Of a stretch of 64,000 nt of DNA, positions 32,217-40,930 are shown one piece after another (positions within the stretch are counted from its first letter, which is position 1; every line of letters begins with the position of its first letter). The DNA is from Aureimonas sp. SA4125 (lineage in GTDB: Bacteria; Pseudomonadota; Alphaproteobacteria; Rhizobiales; Rhizobiaceae). The notes beneath the pieces are model-generated. The model ran no database searches. It had not been told where the DNA came from and saw only the letters and a program-made list of their open reading frames with translations. Location: NCBI RefSeq assembly GCF_019973775.1, contig NZ_AP025032.1:4706501-4770500 (forward strand), read 5' to 3'. The position numbers were made by a program, and so were the translations under genes.

Positions 32217-34853
32217 ATGGCCGGACGGCGCAAGGGCGAACGCATCGAACCCAGTTTCCAGGCCAAGCGGGGCGCCGACGACTTACGTCTGTCGGCCGAC
32301 GACCGGGCCGTGGCGGCTGATGTCGAGCCCGCTCGCCAGCGCCCGAGCAAGGTCGCGCGCGAGAAGGCGGCGGCGAGTGAGAAACTGTCGCGGCGCCGTG
32401 GTTTTTTCGGGCGCGGTGGTGGTGGTGGTGGTGGTGGTGGTGACGAAAGCGGCCGCCCCCGCCGCCGGCGCAGCTTCGTCGGCCATATCTTCCGCCTCGC
32501 CTTCTTCACCGGCCTCTGGGGCACGGCCGCGGTCGCCTGCGTCGTCGCCTTCTTCGCCATCAAGCTGCCGCAGGAGGCCTGGGCCGTTCCCGACCGGCCG
32601 CCGAACGTCAAGATCGTCTCGGTCACCGGCGATCTCTTGGCCAATCGCGGCCTGACCGGCGGCGAGGCCGTCTCGCTCGACGAGATGAGCCCGAACATCC
32701 CGAAGGCCGTCATCGCCATCGAGGACCGTCGCTTCTATTCCCACTATGGCGTCGATCCGCTCGGCATCATCAGGGCCTTCAGCGAGAACATGGCGGCGGG
32801 CGCCACCGTCCAGGGCGGCTCGACGCTGACCCAGCAGCTGGCCAAGAACATCTTCCTCAATCCCGATCAGACCCTCCAGCGCAAGATCCAGGAGGCCATC
32901 CTCTCGGTCTGGCTGGAGCAGAAGTTCTCCAAGGACCAGATCCTGGAGATGTATCTGAACCGCGTCTATTTCGGCTCCGGCGCGACCGGCGTCGAGGCAG
33001 CGGCGCGGCGCTACTTCAACAAGTCGGCCAAGGACGTCACGCTGTCGGAGGCGGCCCTGCTCGCGGGGCTTCTGAAGGCGCCTTCGCGCCTGTCGCCGGT
33101 GCGCGATCCCGCCGCCGCCAAGGCCCGTGCCGCCGTCGTGCTGCAGGCCATGCTGGAAGAGAAGATGATCGACCGCGCCGATTTCGACGCGGCCATCGCC
33201 GAGCAGCCGACCAAGCAGCGCGCCTACTGGAACGGCGCCGAGAACTACGCCGCCGACATCGTCATGCGCGACCTGAAGACGCTGGTCGGCGACGTCCATG
33301 CGGATGTCGTGGTCGAGACGACGATCGATCTCGGCCTGGAAAGGGAGGCCGAGGCGGCGATCCGCGACACCATTGCCAACGCCAAGCAGAACGTCAGCCA
33401 GGGCGCGCTCGTCTCGCTCGACGGCACCGGCGCCATCCGCGCGCTCGTCGGCGGCAAGGACTATGCCGAAAGCCAGTTCAATCGCGCGGTCGACGCCAAG
33501 CGACAGCCCGGCTCCGCGTTCAAGCCCTTCGTCTACGAGACGGCGCTCGAATACGGCTGGAGACCCGAGACAGGGGTCGACGACGGGCCGACGCAGATCG
33601 GCAACTGGTCGCCGATGAACTACGACCGGAAATATCGCGGCCCGGTGACGGTGGCCTACGCCCTGGCGCATTCCCTGAACACCATCGCGGCGCAGCTGAC
33701 CGAGAAGGTCACCGCCAAGGCGGTGATCGACACAGCCCTGCGCATGGGCATTTCCTCGCCGCTGGTCGACAATCCCTCGATTGCGCTCGGCACCTCGGAA
33801 GTGACCCTCCTTGAACTGACCGGCGCCTTCGCGCCGTTTGCCAATGGTGGCTACCAGGCCGTGCCGCATCTGGTGAACCGCGTGACCGACACCGACGGCA
33901 AGGTTCTCTACGAACGCGGCGCCGAAGTGCCGCCGATCATCGTCACCGACGACACGGTCGCGATGATGAACGCCATGCTGAAGGGCACGGTGACGTCCGG
34001 CACCGGGCGCAAGGCCGCGCTGAAGGGTTGGGAGTCGGCCGGCAAGACCGGAACGACGCAGGACTTCAAGGACGCCTGGTTCATGGGCTACACGGCGAAC
34101 CTGACCACCGGCGTCTGGTTCGGCAATGACAACGGCGCGCCGATGAAGAAGGTCACCGGCGGTGGGCTGCCGGCCGAGGCCTGGCACCAGTTCATGACCG
34201 CTGCGCACGAGGGACTGCCCGCGATGCCGCTGCCCGGCAACTACACGATCGGCGGCGAGCACGAGCCGCTGACCGCGTCCAACGGCGGCATGGCGCCGGG
34301 CGATCCCGGCGGCTTCTACGACAGCGAGCTGCCGCCGCCCTCCGCCGACGAGATTTCGCCCGCCTCTGACGGCGGGGCGCCGGCCTCGGCCGATCCGTTT
34401 GCCGACATCATCGCGGCGCCGGCGCCGGACGCTCCGGTTTCGGAGGAAGTCCTGCCGCGGCGGGCTCGGCCCGACCGGTCCGAGTCACGGCAGGCCGAAC
34501 GGCCGACGCGGCGGGAGCGGGAGCGGGAGCGGGCGGCGCGCGAGGAAATGCCGAGGAGGAATGTCGAGGCCGATCGCGGCTACGCCGATCCGCGCGACGA
34601 GGAAGAGGACGTCTACGGCATGGCCCCCCTGCCGCCCGAGCGTGACATCTACGGCAGCGGCGACCTTCCGCCCGCGGACTACTATTACGACGACGACGGC
34701 GCGATGCGGGCACCCGAGGAGATCGCCCCGGTCCGTGGCCCCTCGCGCATCGTCCGCGGCACGCCGCCGCCGGGCGCCATCCTGGAAGGCCGCGTCGAGG
34801 ATGTCGGAAGGGCCAGCGACCGCTCGCTGTTCCGCGGCCTGTTCGGCGGCTGA
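32217..34853 (+). CDS. Class A penicillin-binding protein (PBP1A-type transglycosylase/transpeptidase)
   Basis: This bifunctional peptidoglycan synthase has 878 residues. Residues 1-88 are a basic cytoplasmic tail with nine consecutive Gly (67-75), encoded by a (GGT)9 tract. A membrane anchor follows at ~90-115. The GT51 domain has AIEDRRFYSHYGVD (Glu169), GGSTLTQQLAKN and a following LEMYLNRVYFG. The transpeptidase has PGSAFKP (Ser433, Lys436), SLN (486-488) and a later SAGKTGTTQD. The last ~190 residues are a Pro/Asp/Arg-rich, presumably disordered periplasmic extension (RRERERERAAREEM). It polymerises and crosslinks glycan strands. Confidence 0.95.
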   Translation: MAGRRKGERIEPSFQAKRGADDLRLSADDRAVAADVEPARQRPSKVAREKAAASEKLSRRRGFFGRGGGGGGGGGDESGRPRRRRSFVGHIFRLAFFTGLWGTAAVACVVAFFAIKLPQEAWAVPDRPPNVKIVSVTGDLLANRGLTGGEAVSLDEMSPNIPKAVIAIEDRRFYSHYGVDPLGIIRAFSENMAAGATVQGGSTLTQQLAKNIFLNPDQTLQRKIQEAILSVWLEQKFSKDQILEMYLNRVYFGSGATGVEAAARRYFNKSAKDVTLSEAALLAGLLKAPSRLSPVRDPAAAKARAAVVLQAMLEEKMIDRADFDAAIAEQPTKQRAYWNGAENYAADIVMRDLKTLVGDVHADVVVETTIDLGLEREAEAAIRDTIANAKQNVSQGALVSLDGTGAIRALVGGKDYAESQFNRAVDAKRQPGSAFKPFVYETALEYGWRPETGVDDGPTQIGNWSPMNYDRKYRGPVTVAYALAHSLNTIAAQLTEKVTAKAVIDTALRMGISSPLVDNPSIALGTSEVTLLELTGAFAPFANGGYQAVPHLVNRVTDTDGKVLYERGAEVPPIIVTDDTVAMMNAMLKGTVTSGTGRKAALKGWESAGKTGTTQDFKDAWFMGYTANLTTGVWFGNDNGAPMKKVTGGGLPAEAWHQFMTAAHEGLPAMPLPGNYTIGGEHEPLTASNGGMAPGDPGGFYDSELPPPSADEISPASDGGAPASADPFADIIAAPAPDAPVSEEVLPRRARPDRSESRQAERPTRRERERERAAREEMPRRNVEADRGYADPRDEEEDVYGMAPLPPERDIYGSGDLPPADYYYDDDGAMRAPEEIAPVRGPSRIVRGTPPPGAILEGRVEDVGRASDRSLFRGLFGG

Positions 34854-35057
34854 CGCTCCGAGCAAGATCCGCGATGCCTGCGGAGCGTATACTCCTGGCG
34901 TCTGGCCGTGCAGAAACGCGTCGTTGAAGCCCGGCCAGTCGGTGGGCTGGACCGAAACAATTTCCGGAAGGCGGCATCCCGCCTCCGGATGATCATATTC
35001 TTGCAAACAGCCTGTTCGGCAGGCGCTTCGGCGAGCGCGCGCCGCTCCAAGCGAGGC

Positions 35058-35630
35058 TTACCGCGGGGCGCGCTTGGCGAGGATGCGCTGCAGGGTGCGG
35101 CGGTGCATGGAGAGGCGGCGGGCGGTCTCGGAGACGTTGCGCTCGCACAGCTCGTAGACGCGCTGGATGTGTTCCCACCGCACCCGGTCGGCCGACATCG
35201 GGTTTTCCGGCGGCTCGGCCTTGTCGCCCGGTGCACGCATCAGCGCCGCGATCACTTCGTCGGCATCGGCGGGCTTGGCGAGGTAGTCGATGGCGCCGAG
35301 CTTCACCGCCGTCACCGCCGTGGCGATGTTGCCATAGCCGGTGAGGACGACGACGCGGGCATCGGCGCGGCGGCGCTGCAGCGATTCGATGACGTCGAGG
35401 CCGTTGCCGTCGGCAAGCCGCATGTCGACGACGGCGAAGGCCGGGGCATTGGCCTTGATCGCGGCAAGGCCTTCGGCGACGCTCTCGGCCGTCCGCACCG
35501 CAAAGCCGCGCTGTTCGAGAGCCCGGCTCAGCCTGAGGAGAAAGGGGCGGTCGTCGTCGACGAGGAGCAGCGAGCGCTCTCCCTCGGGCAGGTTGCTGGC
35601 GACGAGCGTGGCGGTGGCTTCGTCGATCAT
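35058..35630 (-). CDS. regA: RegA/ActR/PrrA-family response regulator
   Basis: This two-domain global redox regulator has 190 residues. The receiver domain (20-135) has the acidic pocket LLLVDDDRPF, the phosphoacceptor Asp69 in AVVDMRLADGNG, and Lys in YLAKPAD. The C-terminal Fis-like helix-turn-helix is HIQRVYELCERNVSETARRL followed by SMHRRTLQRILAKRAPR, nearly invariant in the family. The mid-receiver segment LTGYGNIATAV is also typical. It lies 129 bases after regB on the same strand. The family switches respiratory, carbon and nitrogen-fixation genes with redox state. Confidence 0.93.
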   Translation of the reverse strand: MIDEATATLVASNLPEGERSLLLVDDDRPFLLRLSRALEQRGFAVRTAESVAEGLAAIKANAPAFAVVDMRLADGNGLDVIESLQRRRADARVVVLTGYGNIATAVTAVKLGAIDYLAKPADADEVIAALMRAPGDKAEPPENPMSADRVRWEHIQRVYELCERNVSETARRLSMHRRTLQRILAKRAPR

Positions 35631-35759
35631 GTCGGGCGTCTCCAGTCAGCGGTCGCAGCGGTGGCACGAAACCCCGGCCGTGCCGGTTCTCGCCGCGTCG
35701 ATGGGGCGCGGTCTGCGTCGCCTGTGACTTGGCGTCACCCCGCCCCCGGTTCAAGCCCG

Positions 35760-37115
35760 TTATGGCCTGTGTGACGATCCGTCCTCGCGCGTCGCCTGGC
35801 GGGCCGAGAAGCTCGCCTTCGGCCAGAAGATCTCCACCTCGGCGCCGGCCGTGCCGCGCCGGTTGCCGAAGGAAATGGTCGCGCCCGAGCGTTCGAGGAG
35901 GGTCTTGGCGATGAAGAGGCCGAGGCCGAGCCCGCCGCCGGCCTTGCGGTCGCGCGGCTCGCGGTTCGACATGTAGGGATCGCCGATGCGGGCGAGAACC
36001 TCCGGCGTGAAGCCGGGGCCGTCGTCGAGGATTTCGAGCGTGACGCCCCGCGCCGACCAGGACGCGCGGATGAGGACTTCGGTCGCGGCGAAGTCGACGG
36101 CGTTCTCGACGATGTTGCCAAGCCCGTAGACGACGCCGGCATTGCGCCGCATCACCGGTTCGTCGGTATCGCGCTCGCCCGCCTCGACGCGGATCTCGAC
36201 GCCGAAATGACGGTGCGGCTCCGACACTTCCTCGACGAGCGAGAGAAGCGGCAGGCGCGCCATGTGCTCCTCGCTGGAGGAGGAGAGCGTGGTGATCTGG
36301 CGCAGGATGTCGCGGCAGCGCTCGGACTGCGCCATCAGGAGCTCGACGTCCTCGCGCTGCGGGTCGCCCTTCGGCGTGAGGCGCCCCATCTCCTTGGCGA
36401 CGAGCGCGATGGTGGCGAGCGGCGAGCCGAGCTCGTGGGCGGCGGCCGCCGCCAGCCCGTCGAGGGCGGAGAGATGCTGCTCGCGCTGCAGCACCAGCTC
36501 GGTCGCGCCCAGCGCATCGGCGAGCGATCGCGCTTCGGCGGCGACGCGGTAGACGTAGATGCCGGAGAAGACGAGCGTCGAGACGATCGCGAACCACAGA
36601 CCGCCGATATAGGACGAGGGCAGCTGCAGCGCCGACCCCTCCGCCCAGGGCAGCGGCAGGTGGAAGAAGGCGAGGACCGTCGCCGCGATGATCGACAGGA
36701 GGGCGAGCCCCGCCGTCGTCTGCGGCGGCTGCGTCGCCGAGGCCATCACCACCGGCACGATCAGGAAGACCGAGAACGGGTTCTGGATGCCGCCGGTCAG
36801 GAACAAGAGGCCGAAGGGCTGGACGACGTCGAAGGTGAGGACCGACACCGCCGCCCAGGGCGACAGGCGCCAGCTGCGGGGATAGAGCAGGCCGAGCCCG
36901 ACGTTCAGCCCCGCCGACAAAGCGATGAGGAGGAGGCAGGGGCCGACGGGATAGGGATACCAGAGCCCGTAGGCGACGAAGAGGCAGGCGGCCGTCTGGC
37001 CGCCGACCGACAGCCAGCGCAGCCGCGTCAGCGTCGCCAGCCTCAGCCGCTGGCTTTCGCGCATGGTGCTGACGAAGGGCGGAAGGCCGAAAGGGGCGCG
37101 CGAAGTCTGTTCCAT
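35760..37115 (-). CDS. regB: RegB/ActS/PrrB-family redox-sensing histidine kinase
   Basis: The protein has 451 residues with six N-terminal membrane helices (to ~190), a HisKA domain and a full ATPase domain. Key residues of the family are present: the quinone-site heptapeptide GGIQNPF (108-114), H227 in AAAHELGSPLATIAL, the redox-active Cys267 in AQSERCRDILRQ, N338 in GNIVENAV, DDGPGF, and GGGLGLGLFIA. It therefore looks fully functional. It phosphorylates RegA, encoded downstream. The senC gene often found beside this pair is absent here. Confidence 0.94.
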   Translation of the reverse strand: MEQTSRAPFGLPPFVSTMRESQRLRLATLTRLRWLSVGGQTAACLFVAYGLWYPYPVGPCLLLIALSAGLNVGLGLLYPRSWRLSPWAAVSVLTFDVVQPFGLLFLTGGIQNPFSVFLIVPVVMASATQPPQTTAGLALLSIIAATVLAFFHLPLPWAEGSALQLPSSYIGGLWFAIVSTLVFSGIYVYRVAAEARSLADALGATELVLQREQHLSALDGLAAAAAHELGSPLATIALVAKEMGRLTPKGDPQREDVELLMAQSERCRDILRQITTLSSSSEEHMARLPLLSLVEEVSEPHRHFGVEIRVEAGERDTDEPVMRRNAGVVYGLGNIVENAVDFAATEVLIRASWSARGVTLEILDDGPGFTPEVLARIGDPYMSNREPRDRKAGGGLGLGLFIAKTLLERSGATISFGNRRGTAGAEVEIFWPKASFSARQATREDGSSHRP

Positions 37116-37215
37116 CGGAAATCAGTAGCGCGGCGGGGCGGGGACCGCCAGCAGCGGCGGCGGGACGTGGAGTCGCGGCGAGGCCGATCGGCGCCGGGGG
37201 AGGGAAGGCTTGCGC

Positions 37216-37809
37216 TCAGGCGGGCAGGGCCTGCGCAAGGGCAAGACCCGCGAGGCGGGCGGTGGAAAGGAGGCGGTCGAAGCCATGTCCGTTGCGCGCC
37301 TGGGCGGAAAGACCTGTCATGACGGTGCTGACGAAGTCGGTCAGATGTTCGGCCTCCTCCGGATGGCGCGCCGCGATATAGGCGCGGATCATGTCCTCTC
37401 CGGCGGCGCGGTAAGTGCAGGCTGACCGGCGCGCCTCGCGATCGTTGGAGCGTGTGCCCTCGACGACCAGGCAGCCGGCGGCGGCGGGATCGGCGGCATA
37501 GCGGCGGGCGGCCTCCTCCAGAAGCACCGCCAGGCATTCAGCCACGGGGCGGTCGGAGCGCAGGAATTCGGCAAGGGGAATAGCGTCGGCGCCGGAATAG
37601 CGGTCGAGGACGCGGGTATAGAGGCCGGCCTTGTTGCCGAAGGCGGCGTAGAAGCTCGGTGGATTGATGCCGAGCGCTTCGGTGACATCCGCGACACTGA
37701 CAGCGTCGTAGCCGCGGGCATGGAAGAGCTTCTGGGCCGTGGCGACGGCCGTGTCGGAGTCGAATTGGCGGGGGCGTCCGCGCGGACGAGAATTATTTGT
37801 AGTACTCAT
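37216..37809 (-). CDS. bdcR: TetR/AcrR-family repressor, BdcR-like
   Basis: The protein has 197 residues. The N-terminal DNA-binding domain is RGRPRQFDSDTAVATAQKLF followed by VADVTEALGINPPSFYAAFGN, a canonical TetR helix-turn-helix. It is divergent from the bdcA-like SDR, exactly as bdcR is from bdcA in E. coli, and the gap carries an operator-like palindrome. The likely role is repression of bdcA and itself. The C-terminal ligand pocket gives no clue to the inducer. Confidence 0.78.
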   Translation of the reverse strand: MSTTNNSRPRGRPRQFDSDTAVATAQKLFHARGYDAVSVADVTEALGINPPSFYAAFGNKAGLYTRVLDRYSGADAIPLAEFLRSDRPVAECLAVLLEEAARRYAADPAAAGCLVVEGTRSNDREARRSACTYRAAGEDMIRAYIAARHPEEAEHLTDFVSTVMTGLSAQARNGHGFDRLLSTARLAGLALAQALPA

Positions 37810-37849
37810 TACAAAATGCCTTGACGGTGATTTTCACCCGAATTATGTA
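37796..37849 (+). promoter_or_regulatory. bdcR-bdcA intergenic promoter and operator candidates
   Basis: For bdcA, TTGACG (37821-37826) and TATGTA (37844-37849) are spaced by 17 bases. Between them lies the perfect palindrome GGTGA-TTT-TCACC (37826-37838). A second inverted repeat, TTTGTA-N8-TACAAA (37796-37815), covers the bdcR start codon. Either could bind the TetR-type regulator, and the spacer palindrome is placed to block bdcA transcription. Confidence 0.6.
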
Positions 37850-37882
37850 GCGCTTCCTATGTTAATTCTCAAGGAGGGCCCG

Positions 37883-38596
37883 ATGGCCGCTTTTACCGAT
37901 AAATCCGTTCTGGTCCTCGGCGGCAGCCGCGGCATCGGCGCCGCGATCGTCCAACGCTTTGCCGCCGACGGCGCGAAGGTCACCTTTACCTATGCCGGGT
38001 CCCGCGCGGCGGCGGAGCAATTGGCGAAGGACACGGGAAGCACGGCGCTTCAGGCCGACAGCGCCGACCGGGACGCGGTGATCGCCCGGGTGCGCGAGAG
38101 CGGCCCGCTCGACGTGCTGGTGGTCAATGCCGGCATCGCCGTCTTCGGCGACGCGCTGGACCAGGACCCGGACGCGATCGACCGGCTGTTCAGGATCAAC
38201 ATCCACGCCCCCTATCATGCTGCCGTCGAAGCCGCGCGACGGATGCCCGAGGGCGGCCGGATCATCGTCATCGGCTCGGTGAACGGCGACCGGATGCCCA
38301 TTCCCGGCATGGCGTCCTACGCGCTCAGCAAGTCTGCCCTGCAGGGCCTGGCGCGGGGACTGGCACGCGATTTCGGGCCGCGCGGGATCACGATCAACGT
38401 CGTGCAGCCGGGTCCGATCGATACCGAGGCAAACCCGGCGGACGGCCCGATGAAGGATCTCATGCACAGCTTCATGGCCATCAAGCGCCATGGGCGGCCG
38501 GAGGAAGTGGCGGGCATGGTGGCCTGGCTCGCCGGTCCGGAGGCCGGCTTCGTGACCGGCGCCATGCACACGATCGACGGCGCCTTTGGCGCCTGA
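37883..38596 (+). CDS. bdcA: SDR-family oxidoreductase, BdcA-like biofilm dispersal protein
   Basis: This short-chain dehydrogenase has 237 residues. AAGGAGGG lies 4 bases before ATG 37883. The nucleotide fold starts SVLVLGGSRGIGAAIVQRFA, with NAGIAVFG and the active-site SYALSKSALQG (Tyr-x3-Lys). The C terminus FVTGAMHTIDGAFGA and GARPMPEGGR-like central segments closely resemble E. coli BdcA as I remember it, a protein reported to bind cyclic-di-GMP and promote biofilm dispersal. The divergent TetR gene supports the assignment. Enzymatic activity on a small substrate is an alternative role. Confidence 0.82.
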   Translation: MAAFTDKSVLVLGGSRGIGAAIVQRFAADGAKVTFTYAGSRAAAEQLAKDTGSTALQADSADRDAVIARVRESGPLDVLVVNAGIAVFGDALDQDPDAIDRLFRINIHAPYHAAVEAARRMPEGGRIIVIGSVNGDRMPIPGMASYALSKSALQGLARGLARDFGPRGITINVVQPGPIDTEANPADGPMKDLMHSFMAIKRHGRPEEVAGMVAWLAGPEAGFVTGAMHTIDGAFGA

Positions 38597-38607
38597 CAAC
38601 CCTGAAG

Positions 38608-38646
38608 CCCCGGGAAGGGCAGGCTCCGGCCTGCTCCTTCCCGGGG
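38608..38646. terminator. Strong hairpin between convergent bdcA and Atu4866-like genes
   Basis: CCCCGGGAAGG-GCAGGC (38608-38624) pairs with GCCTGC-T-CCTTCCCGGGG (38629-38646) around TCCG, giving a ~17-bp stem with one bulge. It lies 12 bases after the bdcA stop and 10 bases before the end of the opposite gene. No T run follows on either strand, so termination is presumed from position. Confidence 0.55.
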
Positions 38647-38655
38647 TACCGCCCT

Positions 38656-38997
38656 CTACGGACGACGTCGCAGGATCATGCCGCCATGGTGGAGGGTGTT
38701 TGCATCGACAAAGTCGCCGTCGGCAGTGAAGCCGGTGTCGTCCCAGTAGTCGATATGTGTGCCCGAGACTTCGTAGCGCCCGCGATAGGCGCTTTCGCGC
38801 GTGCCCCGCGCCTCGTCATAGCGGCCGTCCGGCAAAAGGGCGTGGCGCACCTGCCCGTCGTCGGTAACCCAGAGACCGACATAGGGATGGGCTGGGGGAT
38901 GGGCTGGGGGATGGGCCGGCATTGTGGTCGTCTCCTGCGCCGCAGCCAGATGAATCGAAGCCAGCAGCAGGAGCGCGCCGCCGAGAGGGCCGCGCAT
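38656..38997 (-). CDS. Atu4866-domain secreted protein
   Basis: The protein has 113 residues with a signal peptide (MRGPLGGALLLLASIHLAAA). After a PAHPPAHPPAHP spacer comes YVGLWVTDDGQVRHALLPDG, continuing RYDEARGTRESAYRGRYEV and HIDYWDDTGFTADGDF. That is the Atu4866 domain, a small beta-rich fold of unknown function first seen in Agrobacterium. The spacer is encoded by a 12-base tandem repeat (GGGGATGGGCTG, near 38885-38918). Its ATG overlaps the SDR stop (TGATG), so the two genes form an operon. Confidence 0.9.
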   Translation of the reverse strand: MRGPLGGALLLLASIHLAAAQETTTMPAHPPAHPPAHPYVGLWVTDDGQVRHALLPDGRYDEARGTRESAYRGRYEVSGTHIDYWDDTGFTADGDFVDANTLHHGGMILRRRP

Positions 38998-39725
38998 CAG
39001 GCGGCCGTCCGCGTTGGCCGAACGACGATCTCGTTGACGTCCACGTCCTCTGGCTGTTCCAGCGCGTAGCGCACGGCACGACCGATCGCGTCGGGCTTCA
39101 GGGCGATGCTTCGATAGGTCTTCATCAGATCGGCCGTCGCCGGATCGGTGATGGTCCCGGCAAGCTCGCTTTCGACGACGCCTGGATGAATGCAGGTTAC
39201 CCGAAGATTCTGATGCTCCTGCCGGAGCCCGTCCGATATCGCGCGGACGGCAAACTTCGTCGCGCAGTAGACCGCCGCCGTCGGGGAGACCGAGAGCGCG
39301 CCGATCGAGGCGATGTTGATAATGTGGCCGGAGCCGCGCGCCATCATGTCGGGCAGGACGGCGGCGATGCCGTAGAGGACGCCCTTGATGTTGACGTCGA
39401 TCATCCGGTCCCACTCGTCGACCTTCAGCGATGCCATTGGCGAAAGGGGCATGATGCCGGCATTGTTGACGATCGCGTCGACACGCCCAAAGGCCGCGCG
39501 TCCGGCGTCGGCGAAGGCGGCGACGTCGGCCCGGTCCGTCACGTCCAGGCGCCGGATGGCGACCCGCGCACCCGCCTGGCGAAGCTCGTCCGCCAGCGCC
39601 TCGAGACGATCAATCCGGCGGGCGCCGAGCATCAGGGTGGCGCCAGCGGCGGCAAGCGTTCGGGCAATGCCCTCGCCGATCCCGCTGGAGGCGCCGGTAA
39701 TGAGAACGACTTTGTCGATGGCCAT
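38997..39725 (-). CDS. SDR-family oxidoreductase
   Basis: This classical short-chain dehydrogenase has 242 residues. ATG 39725 (MAIDKVVLITGASSGIGEGI) is chosen because the frame upstream has no protein-like content. It has the cofactor motif TGASSGIG, NNAGIMPLSP, and the active site with Ser in NIASIGALS and Tyr-x3-Lys in AAVYCATKFAV. The TGA overlaps the ATG of the Atu4866-like gene. A LysR-type gene is divergent 140 bases away and may control this pair. Substrate unknown. Confidence 0.92.
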   Translation of the reverse strand: MAIDKVVLITGASSGIGEGIARTLAAAGATLMLGARRIDRLEALADELRQAGARVAIRRLDVTDRADVAAFADAGRAAFGRVDAIVNNAGIMPLSPMASLKVDEWDRMIDVNIKGVLYGIAAVLPDMMARGSGHIINIASIGALSVSPTAAVYCATKFAVRAISDGLRQEHQNLRVTCIHPGVVESELAGTITDPATADLMKTYRSIALKPDAIGRAVRYALEQPEDVDVNEIVVRPTRTAA

Positions 39726-39865
39726 GGGACTGTGCCTTTCCAAGGGTTTTTGACGTCGCCGCGAGCGATGGATCTGTGCTTCCCGCGGTTGCCAGGAACC
39801 TAGCGGCTTGCCATTGTCGCCAGAAGTCGCTCTCTCCTGAACATAATGGAAAGCTAGCCTAACCA

Positions 39866-40768
39866 ATGCGGGCCGACCTCAATACTCTTGCCGTCTTCGC
39901 CGTGGTGGCCGAGGAACACAGCCTGCGGGCCGCGGCCGACCGTCTCGGCGTCACGCGGTCCGCCGTCAGCCAGTCCGTCCGCCGGCTCGAGGAGACGCTC
40001 GGCATCGCCCTCCTCCGGAGGACCACGCGCAGCATGAGCCTGACGGAGGCGGGCGAGCGGCTTCGCGCCGAGATCGCGCCGGCCCTTGCCGAGATGCAGG
40101 CGGCGGTCGACGGCACGCGGCAGTTCGGTGTGGCGATCCGCGGCCAGCTGCGGCTCGCCGTCTCGTCGATCGCCGAAACCGTCCTGTCCGGCCCGCTCCT
40201 TGCCGGCTTTGCAAGGGCGCATCCCGCGGTGGAGATCGATGTCCTCGTGACCGACGAGGTCTTCGACATCGTCGCGGAAGGCTTCGACGCCGGCATCCGG
40301 CTCGGCGAGGTGATCCAGCAGGACATGGTGGCGGTCCCCGTCTCGGGCGACCAGCGCCAGCTTGCCGTCTGCGCGCCCGCCTATCTCGAGGGCAACGCGC
40401 CGCCGCGCCACCCCGGCGACCTCGCGGCGCATCGCTGCATCGGTTGGCGCCCTGCACCGCGCGCGGCCCCTTATCGCTGGGAGTTCACCGAGGACGGCCG
40501 CGACTTCGCGGTGGCCGTGGAGCCCGAGATCACGACCAACGACATGGGCCTGATGGTCCGCCTCGCCCTCAGTGGCGCCGGCATCACCTTCGGCATGGAG
40601 GAGACGTTCCGGCCCCATCTCGATCGCGGTGAGCTCGTGCCGCTGCTCGAAGCCTTCTGCCCCCGCTTTCCCGGCTTCTTCGTCTACTATCCCAACCGCC
40701 GGAACATGGCCCCGAAGCTGCGGGCTTTTGTCGACCATGTGCGCCGGAGGCAGCCGGAGCTGCGCTGA
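39866..40768 (+). CDS. LysR-family transcriptional regulator
   Basis: The protein has 300 residues. The winged helix-turn-helix covers residues 1-60: ADLNTLAVFAVVAEEHSLRA continuing AADRLGVTRSAVSQSVRRLE, then LGIALLRRTTRSMSLTEAG. The effector domain begins near GQLRLAVSSIAETVLSGPLL. Members with this DLAAHRCIGWR-like segment usually control a neighbouring oxidoreductase. It is divergent from the SDR-Atu4866 operon, its most likely target. Confidence 0.93.
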   Translation: MRADLNTLAVFAVVAEEHSLRAAADRLGVTRSAVSQSVRRLEETLGIALLRRTTRSMSLTEAGERLRAEIAPALAEMQAAVDGTRQFGVAIRGQLRLAVSSIAETVLSGPLLAGFARAHPAVEIDVLVTDEVFDIVAEGFDAGIRLGEVIQQDMVAVPVSGDQRQLAVCAPAYLEGNAPPRHPGDLAAHRCIGWRPAPRAAPYRWEFTEDGRDFAVAVEPEITTNDMGLMVRLALSGAGITFGMEETFRPHLDRGELVPLLEAFCPRFPGFFVYYPNRRNMAPKLRAFVDHVRRRQPELR

Positions 40769-40930
40769 CCTGGCTCGCATCGTCGCACATGGCGGCCGCT
40801 TCCGGCAAAGGCCTGGACGGGGAAATCCATCGATGCTGGACGGTTCCGTCGCGGCCCAAGGCCTTGCACGCGGCACGCAGCGGACCGGCGGTCGCTACCG
40901 GATCGGTCGGCCGCGTCTCGCCGCCGCCCC

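Noticed and set aside
38656..39414. A 252-codon minus-strand frame covering the Atu4866-like gene and part of the SDR
   Set aside because: Only the last 113 codons are protein-like, starting with a signal peptide at 38997. The upstream part is an out-of-frame shadow of the SDR gene.
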